A stretch of 64,000 nt of DNA, from contig NZ_CP060202.1 in NCBI RefSeq assembly GCF_014250515.1, positions 2,167,001-2,231,000 of the forward strand. The letters are read 5' to 3'. A program made the position numbers and the translations under genes. Every line of letters begins with the position of its first letter. Within the stretch, counting starts at the first letter, position 1. Under the pieces are notes generated by a model. It ran no database searches. It was not told the DNA's origin and worked only from the letters and a program-made list of their open reading frames with translations. Positions 52,598 through 60,495 of this stretch are shown here, piece by piece. Source of the DNA: Hymenobacter sediminicola (GTDB lineage: Bacteria > Bacteroidota > Bacteroidia > Cytophagales > Hymenobacteraceae).

Positions 52598-55018
52598 ATG
52601 CTACCTGAAAACGATAATCCCGCCCCCGCAAACTCCGATGCCAATCAGGAGTCGCCGATGAGCATTCTGGAGCGCCGGCTGGCCGAAATCCGGTCGAAGC
52701 AAGGAGAGGAACCCGCTCAACCTGAGCCTGCCTCTGCTCCGGCAGCGCAGCCCGCGGCCGATATTCTAGAGCGCCCGGCCACGGAGTCACATCCACAGCC
52801 TGGCCAGCCTGCTGATGCTGGTACGGCCGAAACCCCGGCACTTCAGCCGGCTGCTGATTCTGCACCAGTAGCGCAGGAGGTTGCTCCTCCCAGCCATGAT
52901 CCGAGCGTGTCCGACTCGCAGGCCCGCGCCGAAGCTCATTATGGCACTGAGAATCCAGGCGTCGTCAGTGCGCAGGCCCAAGAGACGCTGGATGCATCAG
53001 CAACTACAGTAGCCTCAGTGACTCCCGAGCCAGAAGCGCTGGGTGGTGAGGCAGCTGCACAGCAAGAAAGCGCTGCTGTTATTGCTCCCGAGCCAGAAGC
53101 CCTTACCGGAACCAGCCAGCCGGAGCCAGTTGCTACTCCCGACGCCGACCTGCCAGTTGCCGACATTCATGCGGCGGCTGAAATTGAAGCCGCCCCCGAG
53201 GAAGTAGCTACGCTGCCGACGTCTTCTGAAACCCCGGCCACACCCGACAACATGCCTGCGGATGCCCAGCATCACGCGTTAGAGGACGAAGAAGAATTCG
53301 TGCCTGAAACGGCTGCTCCGGATTTTTCTTCGCTGGATCTGGCAGCACAAAGCACATATCTGCTCACCTTACTACGCCGCCCCGACGCGCGCCAGAACCG
53401 CAAGCAGATTACGGATCTGTACCGGCAATACGACACGGCGGTGCAAGCCGACCGCACTGCCGCCCGCCAGCGCTTCACGGAAGCCGGTAACGAAGGAGAC
53501 GACTTTAGCTATACGGGTCCGGAAAGCCATCAGGAGCTCAGCAAAGCCATGCAGGAGTTTCGCGAAACCCGTGCGCGCGACGCCAAAGCTGAAGATGAGC
53601 AGCGTGCCCGCAACCTGGTACACAAGGAGCATCTGTTGTCGCAGCTGCGGCTGCTGGTAGAGTCGGCTGAAACCAAGGATAGCTCGGCCCGCATCAAAGC
53701 ATTGCAGAACGACTGGAAAGCCACTGGACCTGTTCCGCAGAAGGACGCCCAGGAACTCTGGAACTCCTACCATGCGCTGCTCGATATTTTCTACAACAAC
53801 CGTGGCCTGTTCTTCGAGATGAAGGAACTGGACCGCCGCCGGAATCTGGAGGCGAAGGAAGCTCTTATTGTGCGGGCCGAAGCGTTGGCCGGTCAGTCGA
53901 GCATCAACAAAGCCCTGACAGATTTGCGGCAGCTGCATGAAGAGTGGAAACACATCGGGCCGGTGCCAAATGAGCAGCGCGAGCCCCTGTGGCAGCGTTT
54001 CTTGCAGGCATCGGAGCAGGTGCACAACCGTAAAAAAGAATTCCTCGACTCTCGTTCGGCACAGGAAAACGCCAATCTGACTCGAAAAGCCGCGCTTCTG
54101 GAGCAGCTGAAGCCGTTTGGCGACTTCCAGACGGAACGTGTGAACGAGTGGCGGGCCAAAACCGATGAGCTACAGAAGCTCAAGGAAGAATGGGATGCTG
54201 CCGGCCTTGTTCCTCGCGACAAGGCAGAAGCCATGAACAAGCAGTTCTGGGGCGCATACAAGGGGTTCTTCCAGCGCAAAAACCAGTTTTTCAAGGCACT
54301 CGATGAAGAAAAGAATGCTAACCTGAAGCGCAAGCTGGATCTGATAGAGCAGGCGGAGGCCGCGCTGGTCAATCCCGACTGGGAGCAGGGGCGTGAGGTA
54401 GTTATCCGGCTTCAGAAAGACTGGAAGACTATTGGCCGCGTGCCGGAAAAGCAGTCTGACAAAGTATGGAACCGCTTCCGTACGGCGTGTGACTCGTTCT
54501 TTGACCGTAAAAACCAGGAGCACAAACAGCGTCAGGAGAAAGCTCAGCAACTCAGTCAGGAGCAAACCACTTTCCTTGATGAGTTGGCAGGTAGCATTGC
54601 CAGCCTTTCCGCTGATGCGCCCGGAACAGTAGATGGATTCCGGGAGCATGTACAGGCTTGGCAGGCATTTGGCGCCACTGAGCGTGCCGATGAGCGGTTC
54701 CAGACCCTGATGGGTAAATATCTTGATATGGTACCCGGCTTGGCGTATGATGAGCGGTCTGACTTGCTCTTCAATCTGCAGGTGGAACGACTCAAGTCAA
54801 GCCCGGATTCGCAACAGCAGCTTTACAAAAAGGAGCAGGCGCTACGCCGCGAAATCAATGAGTTGGAAAATGATATTTCAACGCTGAAGACCAACCTCGA
54901 ATTCTTCGCGCGGTCTAAAAACGCGGCGCAGCTCCGTGAGGAGTATCAGGGCCGTATCGATGAAGCACAAACCCGTATTGAAGGGTTAAAAAAACAGCTC
55001 CGTATAATTCGGAGTTGA
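52598..55018 (+). CDS. DUF349 protein with long disordered N-terminus
   Basis: An 806-residue protein from ATG 52598 (MLPENDNPAPANSDANQESP). Residues 1-240 are a low-complexity Ala/Pro/Glu-rich region. Residues about 260-760 hold repeated DUF349 helical units with the W-K-x-x-GPVP pattern (ALQNDWKATGPVPQKDAQEL, EEWKHIGPVPNEQREPLWQR, LKEEWDAAGLVPRDKAEAMN, LQKDWKTIGRVPEKQSDKVW). The last ~70 residues form a coiled coil (LRREINELENDISTLKTNLE). The family is widespread in Bacteroidota with no firm role. Followed by a terminator. Confidence 0.92.
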   Translation: MLPENDNPAPANSDANQESPMSILERRLAEIRSKQGEEPAQPEPASAPAAQPAADILERPATESHPQPGQPADAGTAETPALQPAADSAPVAQEVAPPSHDPSVSDSQARAEAHYGTENPGVVSAQAQETLDASATTVASVTPEPEALGGEAAAQQESAAVIAPEPEALTGTSQPEPVATPDADLPVADIHAAAEIEAAPEEVATLPTSSETPATPDNMPADAQHHALEDEEEFVPETAAPDFSSLDLAAQSTYLLTLLRRPDARQNRKQITDLYRQYDTAVQADRTAARQRFTEAGNEGDDFSYTGPESHQELSKAMQEFRETRARDAKAEDEQRARNLVHKEHLLSQLRLLVESAETKDSSARIKALQNDWKATGPVPQKDAQELWNSYHALLDIFYNNRGLFFEMKELDRRRNLEAKEALIVRAEALAGQSSINKALTDLRQLHEEWKHIGPVPNEQREPLWQRFLQASEQVHNRKKEFLDSRSAQENANLTRKAALLEQLKPFGDFQTERVNEWRAKTDELQKLKEEWDAAGLVPRDKAEAMNKQFWGAYKGFFQRKNQFFKALDEEKNANLKRKLDLIEQAEAALVNPDWEQGREVVIRLQKDWKTIGRVPEKQSDKVWNRFRTACDSFFDRKNQEHKQRQEKAQQLSQEQTTFLDELAGSIASLSADAPGTVDGFREHVQAWQAFGATERADERFQTLMGKYLDMVPGLAYDERSDLLFNLQVERLKSSPDSQQQLYKKEQALRREINELENDISTLKTNLEFFARSKNAAQLREEYQGRIDEAQTRIEGLKKQLRIIRS

Positions 55019-55050
55019 CGTGTTGGCTACCCTTAGCGTAGGTAGCGTGT

Positions 55051-55090
55051 AAGTGGGCAGCCGGCAATTTGCGGGCTGCCCACTTTTTTT
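55051..55090 (+). terminator. Intrinsic terminator after DUF349 gene
   Basis: AAGTGGGCAGCC ... GGCTGCCCACTT, a 12-base stem, followed by a run of T. Begins 33 bases after the DUF349 stop. Confidence 0.93.
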
Positions 55091-55144
55091 GGTAATTACA
55101 CCTGCTACTCAAAGCAAAAGTTAAATTGCCACACCTTCAACTAC

Positions 55145-55372
55145 ATGGCTACCGATTCTCCTACATGGATTTTGCGGACTGAACGACTGCCAGAGGCTAA
55201 CCAGCGAGTGTTGGTGTATGCTCCTTTTTCCTGGCAGGATATTACCGTCGCGACTTATAAGCCAGATAATGCAGGGGCCAAGCACATGTTTGTTAAGCCG
55301 GATCATCAGGGCGTTGACCGATATATCAAGGGCGTAACCCATTGGATGGCCCTACCGGAAGCACCGGTTTAA
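55145..55372 (+). CDS. DUF551-like small protein (75 aa)
   Basis: Sequence starts MATDSPTWILRTERLPEANQ and has RVLVYAPFSWQDITVATYKP, with a C-terminal THWMALPEAP. The W-x-x-x-x-x-R-L-P-E ... VLVY ... THWM-LPE-P order matches DUF551, known from phages and prophage-like loci as well as chromosomes. No function is known. A long bidirectional terminator overlaps its stop codon. Confidence 0.72.
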   Translation: MATDSPTWILRTERLPEANQRVLVYAPFSWQDITVATYKPDNAGAKHMFVKPDHQGVDRYIKGVTHWMALPEAPV

Positions 55373-55427
55373 CCACAAAAAGGACGCCCGGCCATTTACT
55401 AAATGGTCGGGCGTCCTTTTTGTGGTT
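55371..55427. terminator. Bidirectional terminator between convergent small genes
   Basis: A 27-base-arm inverted repeat with a mispair (ACCACAAAAAGGACGCCCGG ... matching arm ... GGTCGGGCGTCCTTTTTGTG) separating the genes at 55145-55372 and 55441-55695. A and T tracts lie inside both arms. Confidence 0.92.
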
Positions 55428-55440
55428 TGCTGGTTTAAAG

Positions 55441-55695
55441 CTATGCGGCAGGCGTAGCGTTTTTAGGCTTGCGGCCACGCTTAGCGCCTCCCGGTGTTAC
55501 TGTACGGGGCTTACGTTCTTTTACGGCTGGCTGGTAGTCGTCAGCAAGAATAGTATCCATTTCCTCAACGGCCTGGTTAAGGTTGCGAATAGCAGTAGAA
55601 ACAGTACGCAATGCTTTGCGCAATTCTTTCTTTACTATGTCGCTGTTCTTGGCGCTTTTAAGCACTTCTTCGAGTTGGCTGATGTCAAGGGCCAT
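55441..55695 (-). CDS. Small helical protein with AT-hook-like tail (84 aa)
   Basis: The first 55 residues form an amphipathic helix pair (VLKSAKNSDIVKKELRKALR, NLNQAVEEMDTIL), and the C-terminus is basic with an AT-hook-like KRGRKPK followed by NATPAA. This composition suggests DNA binding by the tail and dimerisation by the helices, as in small nucleoid proteins, but no homologue is recognised. It is preceded on the minus strand by an AT-rich spacer of about 260 bases. Confidence 0.68.
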   Translation of the reverse strand: MALDISQLEEVLKSAKNSDIVKKELRKALRTVSTAIRNLNQAVEEMDTILADDYQPAVKERKPRTVTPGGAKRGRKPKNATPAA

Positions 55696-55954
55696 GTTAT
55701 CGGGAATTGTAACGGGTGAAAAATGTCAGCAGGCGTAATTGCAAGTGGCGCAAACCTACCAAATATTTTTTTAGTACGCTGACAGCCTTTAATTGTTGTT
55801 GTCTTGCGAGGACGCGGATTCCATAATTAATTGCAGTACTACTATTCAAAATATCTGCATAGAGTAACACTCCATGGTACCCTAATTATTTATCTGGCAT
55901 TAGCCTAGGATTGCTTACTAATTTAGTCGCAAGCATTTTCTTGAGGTGATGTAT

Positions 55955-55984
55955 AAAAAAAGTCTCCCCACAACGGAGAGACTT
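55955..55984 (-). terminator. Terminator after the 156-aa lipoprotein gene
   Basis: AAGTCTC ... GAGACTT stem with an 11-base loop and, on the minus strand, a run of T. It lies 30 bases beyond the stop at 56014. Confidence 0.85.
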
Positions 55985-56013
55985 GCTTTCGTGATTTATG
56001 CATCCTACAGCAC

Positions 56014-56484
56014 TTACCAGTTGCCAGGTTTAATGGTAGCCTTGGCTGTGACAAAGGTTGTTCCCGGGGAAGTGGCGTGGTCAATTCGGATGGAACGCTT
56101 TACAGCACCATCTACCAGAATATCTGCTTCTAAGTAACTATTTACCGGGGCCCGCGAGGTGCGCAGATTTTCGAAACTAATGGTGGTGCTAAACTCATAT
56201 GCGGTCAGAACCTGGCCTATACTGAGGACATCTGAGACGTTTGCTTCTGGAAGCAATGTGTCGAAGTTGTTCAATATTGTTTGTCCATCAGCACTAACTG
56301 CCGCTCCCGAGATACGTGCCCCAAGGCCCTCAATATTTGCGCCGCTGTAGCGCACCTGCACGGTATGCTGAGTGGCCGCGGGTTTCGGATCATCTTGCTT
56401 CTTCGCGTCAGTTTCACTGCAAGCTACCGTAGTGCCACAAAGCAGCATCACAGCTATATAATTGAAAATAGGTAGTCGTTTCAT
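56014..56484 (-). CDS. Lipoprotein, unknown function (156 aa)
   Basis: MKRLPIFNYIAVMLLCGTTV followed by a lipobox-like TTVAC, so lipidated at Cys22. After a charged spacer (SETDAKKQDDPKPAAT) comes a beta-rich domain (TVQVRYSGANIEGLGARISG, VLTAYEFSTTISFENLRT, YLEADILVDGAVKRSIRID). The shape resembles small exported Bacteroidota beta-sandwich lipoproteins. No named family recognised. Confidence 0.8.
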   Translation of the reverse strand: MKRLPIFNYIAVMLLCGTTVACSETDAKKQDDPKPAATQHTVQVRYSGANIEGLGARISGAAVSADGQTILNNFDTLLPEANVSDVLSIGQVLTAYEFSTTISFENLRTSRAPVNSYLEADILVDGAVKRSIRIDHATSPGTTFVTAKATIKPGNW

Positions 56485-56647
56485 ATTCTAAAGATACGTA
56501 GGCTCTCACAATAGTGTCATGGCAGGTCGCAACTATGCTTTGTACCCTGAGTAGTATCTTTTCAGCCATAGCAGGGAATTGAGCGCGCAGGTGCGGCGTC
56601 TAAATCCGAAAGCGCACCCGTGTTCGGCGGCTAGTCTATGTTCGGCC

Positions 56648-56821
56648 TTAGTCATCTTGGGGTTGTTCCGCCTGCTGGCGCTTATGCTCAGCGTAACCTG
56701 CAGGCCATAATTCTTTGGGAAGCTCTTCCCAGTCGAGCAGGGGATGGGGCGGAGAAGGGAAGGACTGGGCAGGAGCTTTAAACAAGCCAAACCAGGCCCA
56801 GACTCGAAGAAGGATACTCAA
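56648..56821 (-). CDS. Possible small ORF with TTG start (57 aa)
   Basis: On the minus strand a TTG at 56821, directly preceded by an in-frame TAA, opens 57 codons ending in TAA at 56648. The peptide has an aromatic-rich start (MSILLRVWAWFGLFKAP), a Pro-rich centre (QSFPSPPHPLLDWEELPKEL) and an acidic end (QQAEQPQDD). The look is protein-like, with an ordinary acidic C-terminus, but no ATG is available. It could also be the tail of a decayed gene. The competing longer frame at 56533-56790 has an unnatural composition. Confidence 0.35.
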   Translation of the reverse strand: MSILLRVWAWFGLFKAPAQSFPSPPHPLLDWEELPKELWPAGYAEHKRQQAEQPQDD

Positions 56822-57070
56822 TTAGACTGACAACTAATACTTCACTACAGATAGCAGCTAGCAAGATACACCCAGTAACGTCAGGGTCCTATCAAATCCT
56901 AAAACAGTACCGATTTTCTGATAATCATCGGTGCTAGCCTTATATGAGTGCTATGCGTTAAGCGAGTTAAGCCTGAAAGGGCTAAGCCTTAATGAAGGCA
57001 TGTATTCTAGTTCTAGATATGAAAAGCCCTGAGCTATAGCAGGTCGAGGGTTTTTTGTTTATTCGCGAAT

Positions 57071-57316
57071 ATGAAACACATATGCATCTTCCTGCTCGCA
57101 CTGGCTTTGGCTGGCTGCACTGACGCCTCGCAAGCCCGCCTCGACAGCTACGGCAGCACCTTCAAAGTAGAAGTAGTATCCGGCGGACAAATCATTCGCA
57201 CTTACACTAGTACCGGCAAGGTGGGCAACTCGCGCAACGCCTATTACTTCAATGACGCAGCTACCGGTAAATTCACGGAGGTAAGCGGGAGCGTAATTAT
57301 TACACAGATTGACTAG
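57071..57316 (+). CDS. Small lipoprotein (81 aa)
   Basis: Starts MKHICIFLLALALAGCTDAS, a clear lipoprotein signal with Cys16. The mature part is a compact beta-rich domain (STFKVEVVSGGQIIRTYTST, NAYYFNDAATGKFTEVSGSV). No family recognised. Just upstream, 57021-57058 has a weak hairpin with a T tract that may end earlier transcription. Confidence 0.75.
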   Translation: MKHICIFLLALALAGCTDASQARLDSYGSTFKVEVVSGGQIIRTYTSTGKVGNSRNAYYFNDAATGKFTEVSGSVIITQID

Positions 57317-57475
57317 CAGTTCACAGCCGACTGAATGGTACTGTCAGAGGATGTCTAGTATGCGCGAACAGCGGGAAAGAGGCTTGTGCCTAAGGTAAAG
57401 CAAGTGTAGAGATGCCCTGTTAAAGCCTCAGAACCGCTCTTGAACTTGAATAAGCAGCAAGGACCTCCAACGGGC

Positions 57476-57531
57476 ATAACAAGAAAAACCCCTTGTAAAT
57501 CAGTTGATTTACAAGGGGTTTTTCTTGTTAT
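57476..57531 (-). terminator. Perfect 27-bp palindromic terminator of tRNA-Thr
   Basis: ATAACAAGAAAAACCCCTTG and its continuation form a 27-base perfect inverted repeat with a two-base loop, A-rich on one arm and T-rich on the other, adjacent to the 3' end of the tRNA. On the minus strand it would end tRNA transcription. Confidence 0.9.
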
Positions 57532-57532
57532 G

Positions 57533-57605
<73 letters not shown>

Positions 57606-57692
57606 GAATTGTGCTGCAAAACTACAGGCTGCCGCCATTATTTCAAGCCGAATCCGAAAAAAAAGCACAACTTTTATTTAACCCATTGGGCT

Positions 57693-59153
57693 TCACGGTA
57701 CTAATAATGCTGCTGCTAGCAGTTCGTCTTCGCAGTATACATCCGGATGGAAATACAGGCGGCCGTTGCGGGCTTCACAGGTATAGTACCGGATACGGAT
57801 TGGCAGCCCTTTTGCCAAGTCATAGCGGCATTTTTCGTGGGTAGCGATACTTCGGCGCATATCATGCAGGGCTGCTTGTTGGCCTTCTCGCTTAAGCAGA
57901 TAGGCGGCTAGTTCCAGCGGCTTTTCCAGACGAATACAGCCGTGGCTGCGCGCCCGGCGAGGTTCCCGGAATAGAGACTTGGCTGGCGTATCGTGTACAT
58001 AGATGGCATGGTCGTTGGCGAAATAGAACACGATATTGCCCAACGCATTGTGGCGGCCTGGTGTCTGGCGAATCGTGTAAGGAAATGTTTGAGGAGTGAT
58101 TCTATCCCACCGAACCCGCCATGGATTGACGGGCCGGTTCCGATAGTCAAACAAACGGTAATGGTTATCAGCTAGGAAACTGGGGTCGTCCTGCAACTCT
58201 GGAAGTATTTCGTTTGCGGCAATACTATACGGCACGCGCCAGTCAGGCGCCGTGATAAATACATTAATGTGGCTTTCTAACTGCGGCGTAGGGGTCTGGG
58301 GTTTTCCTACTACTACACGGTGCGTCTGTACTACCTGGCCGTTTTTGATAATTTGAAGTTGATAAGCTGGGATGTTGACCAGTGCGTACTCGGTAGTGTC
58401 GTTTCGGGCTTCATCCCAGCGCAGGCGCTCTAGATTAAGTGCTACCCGCCGAAAGTCGGCTTCATTGCCTCGGGAGGGCTGCGTAGAGTCCGAAAGAAGC
58501 TGCCTGCTCCAGGTCTGCTGGATTTGGTGATAGGCCCGGCTGCTGGGCTGGCAGCGAAGGAATGCTGGAGCCAACGCTGGTGCTTGCAGGGCCTGCTGAA
58601 GGAGTAAGGCTGCCTGCTGTGCCGAGGTGTTGCTGAGTGCAGTAGGAGTGAGGGTCGCGGGTTGCAGGCGCCCGTAGCGGAGATGAGTGGCAAACCGTAG
58701 TAAGGCGTCGGTGAGGCGAAGTTCATACCCCGTGATATTACTGGCCGCGGTAGTTGAGCTGGTAAGCGAGTCAGGCAGGGCCATTAGTTCCGCCCACGTG
58801 TAGGTTGCAGGGTCCAGACCAAATTCCGGCGCACGGCGCAGTAGTGCCAGGGCCTGCTCTGCTGAGTGATTCCAGCCGGAATCGGGATGAGTCCAGGCCG
58901 CCGTAAAATTGCGCAGGCTGTAAAACTGCTGGACGGCGGCTCCGGCCTGCAGGCCCAGCTGAGCATAAGTAGCTGTCGGCCCCAGCGCTACCGTGTCCAG
59001 CAGGGAGCGAAGTGTAAGCGCGGCCGGCTGAGTAGCCGGCACCGATAGGAAGCAGTTGGCCTCTTTCGCCGATGACTGCACCCGAGCAAGCGCGCTACCG
59101 GCCAGAACCATCCAGAAAATAGCAGCGCGTGCGCTACTTCTTAACCAAGCCAT
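57693..59153 (-). CDS. L,D-transpeptidase (YcbB-type), exported
   Basis: A 486-residue peptidoglycan cross-linking enzyme. Signal peptide at 1-28 (AIFWMVLAGSALARVQSSA), a peptidoglycan-binding/scaffold region with helix-rich repeats (about 50-260), and a YkuD catalytic domain at 265-450: NIPAYQLQIIKNGQVVQTHR, VVVGKPQTPTPQLESHINVF, and the catalytic Cys in RSHGCIRLEKPLELAAYLL. Makes 3-3 cross-links or attaches proteins to stem peptides. Length and domain order fit the LdtD/YcbB group. It is convergent with the tRNA region. Confidence 0.93.
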   Translation of the reverse strand: MAWLRSSARAAIFWMVLAGSALARVQSSAKEANCFLSVPATQPAALTLRSLLDTVALGPTATYAQLGLQAGAAVQQFYSLRNFTAAWTHPDSGWNHSAEQALALLRRAPEFGLDPATYTWAELMALPDSLTSSTTAASNITGYELRLTDALLRFATHLRYGRLQPATLTPTALSNTSAQQAALLLQQALQAPALAPAFLRCQPSSRAYHQIQQTWSRQLLSDSTQPSRGNEADFRRVALNLERLRWDEARNDTTEYALVNIPAYQLQIIKNGQVVQTHRVVVGKPQTPTPQLESHINVFITAPDWRVPYSIAANEILPELQDDPSFLADNHYRLFDYRNRPVNPWRVRWDRITPQTFPYTIRQTPGRHNALGNIVFYFANDHAIYVHDTPAKSLFREPRRARSHGCIRLEKPLELAAYLLKREGQQAALHDMRRSIATHEKCRYDLAKGLPIRIRYYTCEARNGRLYFHPDVYCEDELLAAALLVP

Positions 59154-59378
59154 GGGAGTAGGGGCAAGAAGCGCCGTAAAGAGCTGAGCGAGTAGATTTA
59201 CTTCATGTAGCCGTTGGCAGAAAGCAAAATTTTCGTCTTGATAGCGACGTAGACCACTTGGGATAAGTTAAGTATTTTCTATGTCGAAAGCAAGAACAGT
59301 GGATACATGTCCGCGACGCAGCGGAGGGGGAATCAATATTCTGCGAAAGGAGTCGTTGCTTTGCGACCAGAACCCATT

Positions 59379-60065
59379 ATGCTACATCCTTTGAATACTG
59401 ACCTGATTGCACGCACCGCTGACTTTGTTCGCGAGAAATTTTTGCACGAAGGCTCCGGCCACGACTGGGAACATATTCGCCGGGTGTGGCAGGTAGCCCG
59501 TGCCCTTGCCGAAGAAACCCCGGAGGCCAATCCACTCATCACTGAGCTGGGGGCTTTGCTGCACGACGTTGCCGACTGGAAGTTTCATGATGGCGACGAG
59601 GAGGCAGGCCCCCGGGCCGCGCGGGCTTGGCTAGAAGGCCTGCAGGCGGACGAACACGTTATCAGGGCTGTCGAAACCATCATCCGGGAGGTAAGCTTCA
59701 AGGGAGTAGGCGTACCCACGCCCATGAGTACCGTGGAAGGAGCTTTGGTGCAAGATGCCGACCGGCTCGATGCCATTGGGGCCATCGGAGTGGCGCGTGC
59801 CTTTGCTTACGGTGGCCACAAAGGGCGCCCGCTGCACGACCCAGATATTCCGCCGGTGCAGCACGAGTCTTTTGCCAGCTACAAGCAAAACGTGGCGCCT
59901 ACTATCAACCACTTCTATGAAAAGTTGCTGCACCTACAGGAGCGGCTACATACGCCGGCGGCCCAACGCGTTGCTGCGCAGCGGCACGCATTTATGGAAA
60001 CCTTCCTCACGCAGTTTCTTCGGGAATGGGAAGGCCAGGACCTGCATCCTGCCAGCGGCGGCTAA
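59379..60065 (+). CDS. HD-domain phosphohydrolase
   Basis: A 228-residue metal-dependent phosphohydrolase of the HD superfamily. Metal ligands are seen in GHDWEHIRRVWQVA (His), LGALLHDVADWKFHD (His-Asp), and ALVQDADRLDAIGAIGVARA (Asp). Length and motifs resemble the YedJ/YpgQ-type HD proteins that hydrolyse nucleotide phosphates. The ATG at 59379 (MLHPLNTDLI) is preferred to an upstream frame start at 59307 that lacks a sensible N-terminus. Substrate unknown. Confidence 0.92.
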   Translation: MLHPLNTDLIARTADFVREKFLHEGSGHDWEHIRRVWQVARALAEETPEANPLITELGALLHDVADWKFHDGDEEAGPRAARAWLEGLQADEHVIRAVETIIREVSFKGVGVPTPMSTVEGALVQDADRLDAIGAIGVARAFAYGGHKGRPLHDPDIPPVQHESFASYKQNVAPTINHFYEKLLHLQERLHTPAAQRVAAQRHAFMETFLTQFLREWEGQDLHPASGG

Positions 60066-60126
60066 AACTTAGGAGTCCACAGCTTTCGATTCGCTACTGC
60101 TGCTAAGAAACTCTCATCTTTGCTTC

Positions 60127-60369
60127 ATGACATTTCGAGTACTCGTTTTCCGGTTCCTGCTGCCGCTTGTTGTTCTGCTTACGGTAGCCTCCTGCCGCAA
60201 TTGCCCCATCATGTCCTGCCACACCCGCAAGATTCATTTCCACGACGGAGTGAAGTATCGGGGGCAGCCGCTGTTCAAGAAGCAGAACCCGGCAATCGGC
60301 GAAAAAATCAAGACCTATAACCCTAAATCGGGTAAGCATAAGGCCGATAAGAGCAAGTCGCTGAAGTAG
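60127..60369 (+). CDS. Small basic lipoprotein (80 aa)
   Basis: Starts MTFRVLVFRFLLPLVVLLTV with a lipobox VASC, so lipidated at Cys23. The mature part has two nearby Cys (NCPIMSC) and a Lys-rich tail (KSGKHKADKSKSLK) that may contact acidic surfaces or nucleic acids. A related layout is common in Bacteroidota small lipoproteins, but no family is named. It has a possible -7 element (CATCTTTGC) just before the ATG. Confidence 0.78.
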   Translation: MTFRVLVFRFLLPLVVLLTVASCRNCPIMSCHTRKIHFHDGVKYRGQPLFKKQNPAIGEKIKTYNPKSGKHKADKSKSLK

Positions 60370-60495
60370 GTCGAAAGGGCCACCGGTCGTAGGAAAAACG
60401 GCCTTTTTTGCCTATCTTGCAGGCTTAACGCAACCTTCATTCACGGCGCCGGAACTGCCCTTTTTGGCAGCGGCCGGCCTCCTCAAGTTCTCCCT

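Noticed and set aside
56533..56790. 85-codon minus-strand frame
   Set aside because: Overlaps a more natural frame (56648-56821) and has an Arg/Ser/Pro-rich composition unlike real proteins here.
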